From assembly GCF_017916255.1 (NCBI RefSeq), contig NZ_CP072827.1:1364001-1428000 (forward strand): a stretch of 64,000 nt of DNA, given 5' to 3'. Of this stretch, positions 57,170 through 64,000 are shown piece by piece. Below the pieces are notes generated by a model. It ran no database searches and was not told where the DNA came from. It worked only from the letters and a program-made list of their open reading frames with translations. Source of the stretch: Streptomyces mobaraensis NBRC 13819 = DSM 40847 (GTDB lineage: Bacteria; Actinomycetota; Actinomycetes; Streptomycetales; Streptomycetaceae). Both the position numbers and the translations under genes were made by a program. Every line of letters begins with the position of its first letter. Within the stretch, counting starts at the first letter, position 1.

Positions 57170-58249
57170 ATGACCTCCGCATTCGAACCGATCGAGCTGG
57201 GCGGCAAGCGGCTGGCCAACCGCATCGCGATGGCCCCGATGACCCGCAGCCGCGCCTTCGGCCCCGGCGCCGCCCCGACGCCCTCGACGGCCACGTACTA
57301 CGCCCAGCGGGCGAGCGCCGGCCTGATCGTCACGGAGGGCGTCCAGCCGTCCGTCGTGGGCCAGGGCTACCCCGACACCCCGGGCCTGCACTCCGCCGAG
57401 CAGGTGGCGGCCTGGCGGACGGTGACCGACGCCGTCCACCGCGAGGGCGGGACGATATTCGCCCAGCTGATGCACACCGGCCGGATCGGCCACCGCAGCC
57501 TGCTCCCCGACGGCCTGGCGCCGGTCGCGCCGTCGGCCGTCACCCCGAAGGGCCGGGTCTTCACCCACGAGGGCCCGCGGGACTTCGAGACGCCCGAGGC
57601 GCTCGACGAGGCCGGGATCCGCGCGACCATCGCGGACTTCGCCGCCGCCGCCCGCAACGCGATCGCCGCCGGCTTCGACGGGGTGGAGGTGCACGGCGCC
57701 AACGGCTACCTCGTCCACCAGTTCCTCGCCCCGAACGCCAACCGGCGCACCGACGGCTGGGGCGGCTCCGTCGAGGGCCGCGTCCGCTTCGCCGTCGAGG
57801 TGGTCACGGCCGTGGCCGAGGCGGTCGGCGCCGAGCGGACCGGCCTCCGGATCTCCCCCGGCAACCCGTTCAACGACATCGCGGAGAACGACCGGGACGA
57901 CCTGGAGGAGACCTACGGCACGCTCCTGGAGCGGCTGGCCCCGCTGGGCCTGGCCTATCTGCACCTGATGGAGGGCCCGGACCGCGACCTGACCCCGCGG
58001 CTGCGCAAGGAGTGGCCGGGCACCTTCCTCCTGAACCCGTTCAACGCGCCCGGGTTCACCGGCCCGGAGGCGCTCGCCCTCGTCGAGAACGGCGCGGCCG
58101 ACATGGTCGTCTTCGGTGCGCTGTTCCTGGCCAACCCCGACCTGCCCCGCCGCCTGCGGGTCGGGGGCCCCTTCAACACCCCGGACCGCGCCACCTTCTA
58201 CGGCGGCGGCGACCAGGGGTACACCGACTACCCCGCGCTGCCCGCCTGA
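57170..58249 (+). CDS. Old-yellow-enzyme family NADH:flavin oxidoreductase / alkene reductase
   Basis: 359 residues. FMN TIM barrel with NRIAMAPMTRSRA, QLMHTGRIGH, substrate-binding His-x-x-Asn in VHGANGYLVHQFLAP and DGWGGSVEGR. Reduces activated C=C bonds of electrophiles, so induction through a MarR sensor of such compounds is plausible. ATG 57170 after AAAGGAA. Confidence 0.9.
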   Translation: MTSAFEPIELGGKRLANRIAMAPMTRSRAFGPGAAPTPSTATYYAQRASAGLIVTEGVQPSVVGQGYPDTPGLHSAEQVAAWRTVTDAVHREGGTIFAQLMHTGRIGHRSLLPDGLAPVAPSAVTPKGRVFTHEGPRDFETPEALDEAGIRATIADFAAAARNAIAAGFDGVEVHGANGYLVHQFLAPNANRRTDGWGGSVEGRVRFAVEVVTAVAEAVGAERTGLRISPGNPFNDIAENDRDDLEETYGTLLERLAPLGLAYLHLMEGPDRDLTPRLRKEWPGTFLLNPFNAPGFTGPEALALVENGAADMVVFGALFLANPDLPRRLRVGGPFNTPDRATFYGGGDQGYTDYPALPA

Positions 58250-59139
58250 ACGGCTTCCCCGCCCCCGTCCCCGTACCGTTCGCCGTTCCCGTACCGATCG
58301 CCGCTCCCGTACCGATCGCCGCTCCCGCTCCCGTTCCCGTCACGGTCCCGGCAGAAGCGGCGGTCCCGGCCGGACAGCCGCTCGCGGGGGCCCGCCGCGC
58401 GGAGGACGACGTCCAGCGCCCGGTCCGGGTCGGCCGCGTAACAGTTGCTGAACCAGGCCATGTTGGCCTCCACCACCGCCCACTCCGCGTCCGGCGCCCG
58501 CTCGGTGCGCAGCAGCCCGACGTCGACGACGACCGCGCTGGGCAGCGTGTCGCCACAGGCGCCGAGGAGGCGGCGGGCGAAGGAGAGGACGGCGGCGCGG
58601 TGCCGGTGCCCGTCGAGCGGAGCGGACTCCAGGCGCCCGTGGACGGCGTACTGACTGCCGGTGCGCACCTCGCCGTCCAGGACGAACAGCCGGAACTCGA
58701 CCGCCCAGTCCACCACGTCGGCGACCTGCACCGGCGTCCCGTCCGGCAGGTCCGCCGCGGCCGGGAGCCCGCCGCCGTCGGCGTGGACGGCGGCCCGGAA
58801 GCTCTTGTCGGACGGCGGTTTCACGAAGGCGGGCCGGTCCAGGCGGCGGGCGGCGCCCAGGGTGGTCAGGACCGTGTTGCGGCGGCGGAAGGCGAACGGC
58901 AGCCGGGGCAGCCAGTCGTCGGCCGGCTCCAGGAGGGCCACCCCGAGGCCGGCGCCGAACCGGGCGGCGTAGTGAGGGCCGCCGTAGTAGTGGCCGCCCG
59001 GGCCCGTGCCGTCGCCCGTCGGCCGCGCGGGCAGCGTCACGACGTCCATGCCGCGGTGCCGGGCGGCGCGGGCCAGCAGTTCGCGGGTCGAGGTGTACTG
59101 CGGGGCGAGGCAGAGGGGGCCCGCGGCGGCCGGCGGCAC
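58228..59139 (-). CDS. ATP-grasp domain protein coupled to a two-component system
   Basis: 303 residues. RPAFVKPPSDKSFRA (ATP-binding Lys), EFRLFVLDGEVRTGSQY, SAVVVDVGLL and VVEANMAWFSNCY form an ATP-grasp ligase core of the DUF4343 type. The final ~40 residues are a Gly/Asp/Arg/Tyr repeat tail (GDRYGSGDRYGNGERYG) encoded by an 18-bp tandem repeat. It starts 1 bp after the response regulator stop, and its 3' end overlaps the OYE gene by 22 bp. Confidence 0.72.
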   Translation of the reverse strand: MPPAAAGPLCLAPQYTSTRELLARAARHRGMDVVTLPARPTGDGTGPGGHYYGGPHYAARFGAGLGVALLEPADDWLPRLPFAFRRRNTVLTTLGAARRLDRPAFVKPPSDKSFRAAVHADGGGLPAAADLPDGTPVQVADVVDWAVEFRLFVLDGEVRTGSQYAVHGRLESAPLDGHRHRAAVLSFARRLLGACGDTLPSAVVVDVGLLRTERAPDAEWAVVEANMAWFSNCYAADPDRALDVVLRAAGPRERLSGRDRRFCRDRDGNGSGSGDRYGSGDRYGNGERYGDGGGEAVQAGSAG

Positions 59140-59140
59140 G

Positions 59141-59809
59141 TCAGAGCTCCCCGGCGTCGTTCACCAGGAGCGCGATCTGCACCCGGTTGTTCAGGTCGAG
59201 CTTGGTGAGGATGCGGGAGACGTGCGCCTTGACCGTGGGCACGCTCAGGTAGAGCAGCGCGGCGATCTCCGCGTTGGACTGACCGCGGCCGACGGCCACG
59301 GCCACCTCCCGCTCGCGCTCGCCGAGCAGCGCGAGCCGCCGCCGGGCGAGGGCCGCCCGGTCGCCGGGCCCGGAGCCGTCCGCCACCTGGGCGATGAGCT
59401 GCCGGACGACGGCCGGGGAGAGCACCGGCTCCCCCGCGGCCACCTTCCGTACGGCCTCCACGATCTGCGGCGGCGGAGTGTGCTTGAGGACGAAACCGGC
59501 GGCGCCGGCCCGCAGGGCGCGCAGGACGTGGTCGTCGGTGTTGAACGTGGTCAGCATGACGACCTCGGGCGGGCGCGGGCGGCGGCGCAGCGCCTCGGTG
59601 GCCGTGAGCCCGTCGACGGTCGGCATCCGGATGTCCATCAGGACGACGTCCGGGGCGTGCGCGTCGACCAGCGGCTCCACCTCGGCACCGTCCGCCGCCT
59701 CCGCGACGATCTCCAGGCCGGAGGCGCCGCCCAGCATCAGCCGCAGCCCCGACCGGACGAGCGGGTCGTCGTCGACCAGGAGGACGCGGATGCTCGCGGG
59801 CTCGGTCAC
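59141..59809 (-). CDS. NarL/LuxR-family response regulator
   Basis: 222 residues. Receiver with VDDDPLVRSGLRLML, phospho-Asp in VVLMDIRMPTVDG, and Lys in FVLKHTPP. LuxR HTH GREREVAVAVGRGQSNAEI-like with LYLSVPTVKAHVSRIL. GTG 59809 with GAGGAA at 5 nt; an ATG at 59881 in frame is possible. Kinase gene is upstream beyond a 477-bp repeat region. Confidence 0.9.
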   Translation of the reverse strand: MTEPASIRVLLVDDDPLVRSGLRLMLGGASGLEIVAEAADGAEVEPLVDAHAPDVVLMDIRMPTVDGLTATEALRRRPRPPEVVMLTTFNTDDHVLRALRAGAAGFVLKHTPPPQIVEAVRKVAAGEPVLSPAVVRQLIAQVADGSGPGDRAALARRRLALLGEREREVAVAVGRGQSNAEIAALLYLSVPTVKAHVSRILTKLDLNNRVQIALLVNDAGEL

Positions 59810-59956
59810 CGGGGTTCCTCGGGCTTCTCGGGCTCCCTCGGGGGTGGGAGGGCGGCTGCGGTCTGGGGACGGCTCGCTCACCTTATCGGCCGACCGGGTC
59901 CGGCGCCGGGGAGAGCGGGCCGTCTTCGGGGGCGGGGGGGCCGGGGAAAGCAGCCC

Positions 59957-60269
59957 GGGGGGGGCGGCCCGGGGAGGGCGGCCCGGGGAGGGCGGCCCGG
60001 GGAGGGCGGCCCGGGGAGGGGCGCTCCCCCGCCCAGGGGCGGGGCGTCTTGGTGGGAGCGTCTCGGGGGCGGACGGCCGCCACAGGGATGGCCCGTCTCG
60101 CGGGCGGCCGCCCCCGGGACGGCCCGTCTCGCGGACGGCCCGTCCCGGGGACAGCCCGTCCCGGGGACAGCCCGTCCCGGGGACGGTTCACCTCCAGCGA
60201 GCGGCGGCAAGCGGCGACAGGCGACAGGCGACAGGCGACAGGCGACAGGCGACAGGCGACAGGCGACAT
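59957..60269. repeat. Three tandem-repeat arrays between kinase and regulator genes
   Basis: Array 1: four copies of a 14-bp GCGGCCCGGGGAGG unit (59964-60019). Array 2: three exact and about two degenerate copies of a 16-bp CCCGTCCCGGGGACAG unit (about 60107-60185). Array 3: eight copies of the 7-bp GCGACAG unit (60214-60269, last GCGACAT). No gene is supported in 59810-60286. Confidence 0.8.
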
Positions 60270-60286
60270 TAAGCAGCAGGGCAGCC

Positions 60287-61627
60287 TCACGCCACCCGTA
60301 CGCCGTCCGCACCCCCACCACCCCCGACCGCCTCACGCGCCGGGAACGAGGACGAGCGCCGGCCGTCCCAGGGCAGCCACGCGCGCAGCCGGAACTCCCC
60401 GTCCACGCGGCCGTGTTCCAGCCGGCCGTCCGCCAGCCGGGCCCGTTCGGCGAGGCCGGTGAGGCCCTGCCCGGCGCCCGGGACACCGCTGCCCGGGATA
60501 CCGCCGTCCGAGGCGCCCGCGCCCGGAAGGGCGGCGCCGAGCGTGCCGCCGCCCCGCAGCACGCCGCCCGGCAGCCCGCCACCGTGCAGAGCGCCGGCCG
60601 CCACCGCCACCGGAACGGCGTTGCGCACCTCCACCACCAGACCGGTGTCCGGACCGCCCTCGACCGTGACGGTGACGTCCGCACCGGGCGCGTGCTTGCG
60701 GGCGTTGGTGAGCCCTTCCTGAACGATCCGGTACGCGGTGCGCCCGGTGACGGCGGTCGGCGGCCCACCGGCGGACGTATCAGCGGAGGCACCGGCGGAC
60801 GCACCGGCGGCGGCCCGCATGTCGACCTCCACCCGCATCCCGGCCTCCCGGGACTCCTCCACGAGCCGGGGGATGTCGTCGAGGGTCGGCTGCGGCCGGT
60901 CCGGGGCGTCCCCGGAGGGCAGCCGCAGGACGCCGATGATCTCGCGCAGGTCCTCCAGGGCCTGGTACGCCGCGTCCCGGATGATCCCGGACGCCCGCCG
61001 GACGTCCTCGGCGGGGGCGTCCGGCCGGAACTCCAGCGCCCCCGCGTGCACGCTGAGCAGCGAGAGGCGGTGCGCGAGCACGTCGTGCATCTCGCGCGCT
61101 ATCTCCTCGCGCACCTGGCGCCGCGCCTCCTCCGCCGCCCGGTCGGCGCGCTCCCGCAGCCCGGCGATGAGCCGGCCCCGGGAACGGACGTACAGGCCCC
61201 AGCCGAAGGCGCCCGCGACCAGGGCGAAGTAGGTGAACGCGGAGGCGGTGCCGGGTTCGTCGAGCGCCGGCCGGCCGAGCAGGAAGACGGGCAGCGGCAG
61301 GACCGTGAACGCGGCGACCCACCCGGTGACGCGCGGCGGCCGGTGCGCCGCGACGGTGAACAGGGCGACCATGATCGGACCGGCGGCGAAGTGCGACAGC
61401 GAACCGGTCACCACGAGCGCCACCGCGACCTGGACGGGCCACCGCCGCCGCAGGAACAGCGCGGCGCACGCCAGGCCGCCGGCCAACTGGTCGGCGAAGA
61501 GGACCGTTTCGGACAGCCGGCGGCCGTCCAGCGCGTCCTCGGCGGTGGCCACCGAGAAGGCGGCGGCGAGCAGGAAGCAGCCGAGGTCGGCGAGCCGGTC
61601 GCGGGTGGCGGGACGGAGACGGGTCAT
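60287..61627 (-). CDS. DesK/NarX-type sensor histidine kinase
   Basis: 446 residues. 4-5 membrane segments (about 12-130), H-box REMHDVLAHRLSLLSVHAG, N-box RIVQEGLTNARKHAPGA and glycine box GQGLTGLAERA. A ~50-residue Gly/Ala/Leu-rich insert separates N-box and glycine box, in the ATP-lid region, which is unusual. ATG 61627 with -10 TACCTT 6 nt upstream predicts a leaderless mRNA. Confidence 0.88.
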   Translation of the reverse strand: MTRLRPATRDRLADLGCFLLAAAFSVATAEDALDGRRLSETVLFADQLAGGLACAALFLRRRWPVQVAVALVVTGSLSHFAAGPIMVALFTVAAHRPPRVTGWVAAFTVLPLPVFLLGRPALDEPGTASAFTYFALVAGAFGWGLYVRSRGRLIAGLRERADRAAEEARRQVREEIAREMHDVLAHRLSLLSVHAGALEFRPDAPAEDVRRASGIIRDAAYQALEDLREIIGVLRLPSGDAPDRPQPTLDDIPRLVEESREAGMRVEVDMRAAAGASAGASADTSAGGPPTAVTGRTAYRIVQEGLTNARKHAPGADVTVTVEGGPDTGLVVEVRNAVPVAVAAGALHGGGLPGGVLRGGGTLGAALPGAGASDGGIPGSGVPGAGQGLTGLAERARLADGRLEHGRVDGEFRLRAWLPWDGRRSSSFPAREAVGGGGGADGVRVA

Positions 61628-61680
61628 GACCGGAAGGTACGCGTTCCGGGCGGCGGCCGTACCGCCCGGCGACCGGCCCG

Positions 61681-61753
61681 ATACCTTCGGAGCCGACTCG
61701 CATACCTTCGGGGCACGGCCCGCATACCTTCGGACGCGGCCCGGTACCTTCGG
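61681..61753. promoter_or_regulatory. Four direct repeats of (A/G)TACCTTCGG at ~21-bp spacing
   Basis: Copies start at 61681, 61702, 61724 and 61744: spacings 21, 22 and 20 bp, about two helical turns. Each contains TACCTT, the same hexamer that is the -10 of the divergent kinase (61634-61639, minus strand) and of the small gene (61836-61841). It could be a regulator-binding array. Confidence 0.6.
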
Positions 61754-61847
61754 ACTTCACCGGGCCCGCCGGATGCCTCCCTTCGGCCGGCGCACCGTCT
61801 CCCGACGGCCGACGCCGCGCCCGCCCGGCACCTCCTACCTTCGCCGC

Positions 61848-62063
61848 ATGAAGAGTGTGCTGGGTTTTCTGAGTTTCGTCCTGACGGCCGGCGGGATCAG
61901 CGGTCTGCTGCACGAATGGCTGGGCTGGTTCCGGCTCTTCGGCTTCCTGCGGTACCTCGCCCCCGACGGCTACGCGGTCTACGCGAACACCGTCTTCGTG
62001 GTGCTGGGCATCGCCCTGGGCCTCCTCAGCGGATCCCTGGGCCGGCGCGGCGGCTCCTCCTGA
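61848..62063 (+). CDS. 71-residue membrane protein, leaderless
   Basis: Two hydrophobic segments (about 3-20 and 46-62) with HEWLGWFRLFGFLRYL between them. TACCTT at 61836-61841 lies 6 nt before ATG. Divergent from the kinase and next to the repeat array, so it may be a target of that two-component system. No family is recognised. Confidence 0.6.
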   Translation: MKSVLGFLSFVLTAGGISGLLHEWLGWFRLFGFLRYLAPDGYAVYANTVFVVLGIALGLLSGSLGRRGGSS

Positions 62064-62137
62064 GGGGCGGGAGCGGGTACCCGGCCGCCACCGAAAAGCC
62101 CTGGCGCCCCACCCCTCCCCCGTGGAAGATCACGGCC

Positions 62138-62626
62138 ATGCAGATCCGAGAGGCCACCGGGCACGACTGGGCCGCCATCTGGCCGTTCCTCCGCGAGATC
62201 ACCGCGGCCGGCGAGACGTTCGTCTACCCGCTCGACCTCGACGAGGAGGCGGCCCGCGCGCTGTGGCTGCTCCCGGCCCCGAACCGCACCGTCGTCGCGA
62301 CCGACGACGCCGGTACGGTCCTGGGCACCGCCAACATGACGGTCAACCGGCCGGGCAACGGCGACCACATCGCCAGCGCCAGCTACATGGTGGACCCGGT
62401 GCACGCGGGCCGGGGCGTGGGCCGGGCCCTGTGCGCATACACCCTGGAGTGGGCGCGGGCGGCGGGCTTCCGAGGGATGCAGTTCAACGCGGTCGTGGAG
62501 TGCAACGAGCCGGCCGTGCGGCTGTACCAGTCGCTCGGCTTCGAGGTGGTGGGCACCGTGCCGGGCGCGTTCCGGCATCCGCGGGAGGGCTACGTCGGCC
62601 TGCACGTGATGTACCGGGAGCTGTGA
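62138..62626 (+). CDS. GNAT-family N-acetyltransferase
   Basis: 162 residues. REATGHDWAAIWPFLREI at the N terminus, acetyl-CoA motif VDPVHAGRGVGRALC, then FNAVVECNEPAVRLYQSLGF. Resembles phosphinothricin-acetyltransferase-like GNATs; substrate unproven. ATG 62138 without a strong ribosome site. Confidence 0.85.
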   Translation: MQIREATGHDWAAIWPFLREITAAGETFVYPLDLDEEAARALWLLPAPNRTVVATDDAGTVLGTANMTVNRPGNGDHIASASYMVDPVHAGRGVGRALCAYTLEWARAAGFRGMQFNAVVECNEPAVRLYQSLGFEVVGTVPGAFRHPREGYVGLHVMYREL

Positions 62627-62639
62627 GCGAAACGAGGCA

Positions 62640-62686
62640 GGACGGGGGCGGAGCGCGTACGGGCGACGGTCGCCCCGCCCCCGTCC
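62640..62686. terminator. Bidirectional terminator between GNAT and MFS genes
   Basis: GGACGGGGGCGG pairs perfectly with CCGCCCCCGTCC, with an inner GGGCGAC/GTCGCCC stem. Confidence 0.75.
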
Positions 62687-62715
62687 CGTTCCCGTCCGCC
62701 CGCGCCCCGCGCCCG

Positions 62716-63936
62716 TCACCCGCGCGCCGCGCACAGCTCCTTCTCGGCCTCCCTCGTCCCCTTCGCCACAACAGCCGTGCCGCTCCCCCGGCGCCGCAGG
62801 TCGGGGACGAGGGTGAGCAGGCCGAGGACGGCCAGGACGGCGCCGAGCCACACCGGTCCGCGCAGGCCGAAGCCGGAGACGGTCAGTCCGCCGACCGAGG
62901 ACCCGATGATGATCCCGAGGGTGATGAACGAGGAGTGGACCGTGTTGACCAAGGGACGGGCGTTGGCGGTGCGGTGGACGCGAGTGATCATCGCCGGGTT
63001 CATGGTCACGCCGACCAGTCCGATGCCCATCATGCAGACCACCGCGGGCACTGCGAGGTGGGCGAGCAGGGCGAGGCCGGTGAGGAACAGGGCGTTGAGG
63101 AGAAGACCGGTGAACAGCACCGGGAGGGCGTGGCGGTCGGCGAGCCGGGCGACGACGGAGTTGCCGAGCACGGTGGCGGCGCCGTACGCGATCAGCAGCA
63201 GCGGCACGGTGCCGGTGCCGAATCCCGTGACCTCGGTGAGCAGCGGGTTGAAGTAGCTGAAGGCGGCGAAGGTGGCCCCGATGATCAGGGTGCTGGTGGA
63301 CAGCACCAGCCACAGCCGGGGGTTGCGGAAGGTGTCCAGCTCCCGCCGGAAGCTCTCGCCGCCCTCGGGCCGGCCCGGGCGCGGGACGCCGACGGCGGTG
63401 CACAGCGCGGCGACGGCGGTGAGCAGGCTGATCGCCCAGAACGCGGCCCGCCAGCCCAGGTGTTCGCCGACGAGGGTGGCCAGCGGCAGGCCCAGCAGCG
63501 TGCCGAGCATCAGCCCGTTCATGACCGTGCCGAGCGCCCGGCCGCGCGTCTCGGGGCTCGCGAGCTGCGCCGCGAGGGAGACGCCGATGCCGAAGAACGC
63601 CTGGGAGGCGACGCCGGTGACGATGCGGGCGACCAGCATCACCGGGTAGTCGGTGGCGGTGGCGGCCAGTACGTTGCCGGCCAGGAAGACGGCGAACAGC
63701 ACGTACAGCGCGCTCTTCTGGCACATCCTCATCAGCGCGACGGTGAGGAAGGGCCCGCCGAGGGCCATGGCGGCGGCGTAGGCCGTGATCAGGTACCCGA
63801 CCTCGGGCACGGTGGCGTCCAGCCCCTCCGCGAGCTGCGGCATCAGCCCGGCGACCACGAACTCGCTGGTGACCATGGCGAAGATGCCCAGCGCGAGCAC
63901 GTAGACGGGCCGGGGGACGGTGGTGGCTCGGCTCAT
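62716..63936 (-). CDS. MFS transporter (DHA1, 12-TM, Cmx/AraJ-like)
   Basis: 406 residues. LALGIFAMVTSEFVVAGLMP in TM1 and a ARIVTGVASQAFFGIGVSLA block in TM4-5 fit the chloramphenicol/arabinose-efflux-like group of DHA1 exporters. ATG 63936 follows GGAAAGG at 9 nt. The 64 bp upstream contain TTGGAACGATCGGTTAGG, a weak TetR-like dyad; a regulator may lie beyond the window. Confidence 0.85.
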   Translation of the reverse strand: MSRATTVPRPVYVLALGIFAMVTSEFVVAGLMPQLAEGLDATVPEVGYLITAYAAAMALGGPFLTVALMRMCQKSALYVLFAVFLAGNVLAATATDYPVMLVARIVTGVASQAFFGIGVSLAAQLASPETRGRALGTVMNGLMLGTLLGLPLATLVGEHLGWRAAFWAISLLTAVAALCTAVGVPRPGRPEGGESFRRELDTFRNPRLWLVLSTSTLIIGATFAAFSYFNPLLTEVTGFGTGTVPLLLIAYGAATVLGNSVVARLADRHALPVLFTGLLLNALFLTGLALLAHLAVPAVVCMMGIGLVGVTMNPAMITRVHRTANARPLVNTVHSSFITLGIIIGSSVGGLTVSGFGLRGPVWLGAVLAVLGLLTLVPDLRRRGSGTAVVAKGTREAEKELCAARG

Positions 63937-64000
63937 ACGGCAACACCTTTCCTAACCGATCGTTCCAATAAGGAGGCGAAGGAAAACCCCCTGGAGCACA

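Noticed and set aside
63937..64000. TetR operator upstream of the last MFS gene
   Set aside because: TTGGAACGATCGGTTAGG has a CGATCG core, but the arms beyond it pair poorly. The region also runs off the window, so it is kept only as a remark.

Overview
The window is high-GC actinobacterial DNA, about 70% or more by eye, and almost certainly a Streptomyces chromosome. Third codon positions are mostly G or C, GTG starts are common, many genes overlap by 4 bp (ATGA or GTGA), there are leaderless-type promoters, an XRE-DUF5753/DUF397 pair is present, and the met, glpQ, arg gene order resembles what I remember of the Streptomyces coelicolor chromosome. All family names come from sequence reading and memory; no database was searched.

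Layout. 1-8.5 kb (minus strand): the 5' 1,008 codons of a giant Ala/Pro/Asp-rich repeat protein, probably the N-terminal extension of CobT; cobL (cbiET); a GNAT; and the methionine ABC operon metN-metI-metQ behind a candidate Met/Cys-rich leader peptide. 8.8-16.5 kb: two small membrane proteins, a GNAT, a sigma-like protein, secreted glycerophosphodiesterase, PlsC-type acyltransferase, secreted lipase, and a TetR/MFS efflux pair with a clear operator. 16.7-19.5 kb: argG and argH. 19.6-30.7 kb: Uma2 nuclease, HEAT-repeat protein, tRNA-Pro(GGG), an unusual double histidine kinase with its response regulator, a secreted phospholipase D-like protein, a SagB-N-terminal-like protein beside a degenerate IS701-type transposase, and an XRE/DUF397 pair. 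30.7-31.75 kb: three broken genes (RidA, HxlR, VOC). 31.7-35.8 kb: small accessory genes. 36.1-41.1 kb: the argCJBDR operon with an upstream ARG box. 41.4-56 kb: DUF1877, MFS, ArsR-like, lipoprotein, GNAT, a metalloprotease behind a MerR-type promoter, a trypsin-like protease, a LysE exporter, MOSC and DUF2867 remnants, a GT-C membrane protein, an orphan ketosynthase, and an ABC-F protein with a long structured leader. 56.4-64 kb: MarR with an OYE reductase, a two-component system with a linked ATP-grasp gene, a small membrane protein, a GNAT and an MFS transporter.

How the genes work together. The arg genes cover N-acetylglutamyl-phosphate reduction, acetyl transfer, N-acetylglutamate phosphorylation, transamination, argininosuccinate synthesis and cleavage, with their own repressor ArgR. 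The ornithine carbamoyltransferase gene is not in the window. metNIQ imports methionine. Several regulator/target pairs sit beside visible palindromes: TetR/MFS, MarR/OYE, and a MerR-type promoter that has no MerR gene next to it.

The most unusual items are: the fused tandem kinase whose first half has Asn at the phospho-acceptor position; the degenerate transposase beside a SagB-like protein lacking its catalytic domain; the promoter, 245-nt leader and start-masking inverted repeat of the ABC-F gene; the periodic TACCTTCGG array beside the second two-component system; the three tandem-repeat arrays separating that kinase from its regulator; and a family of long inverted-repeat intergenic elements in three places.
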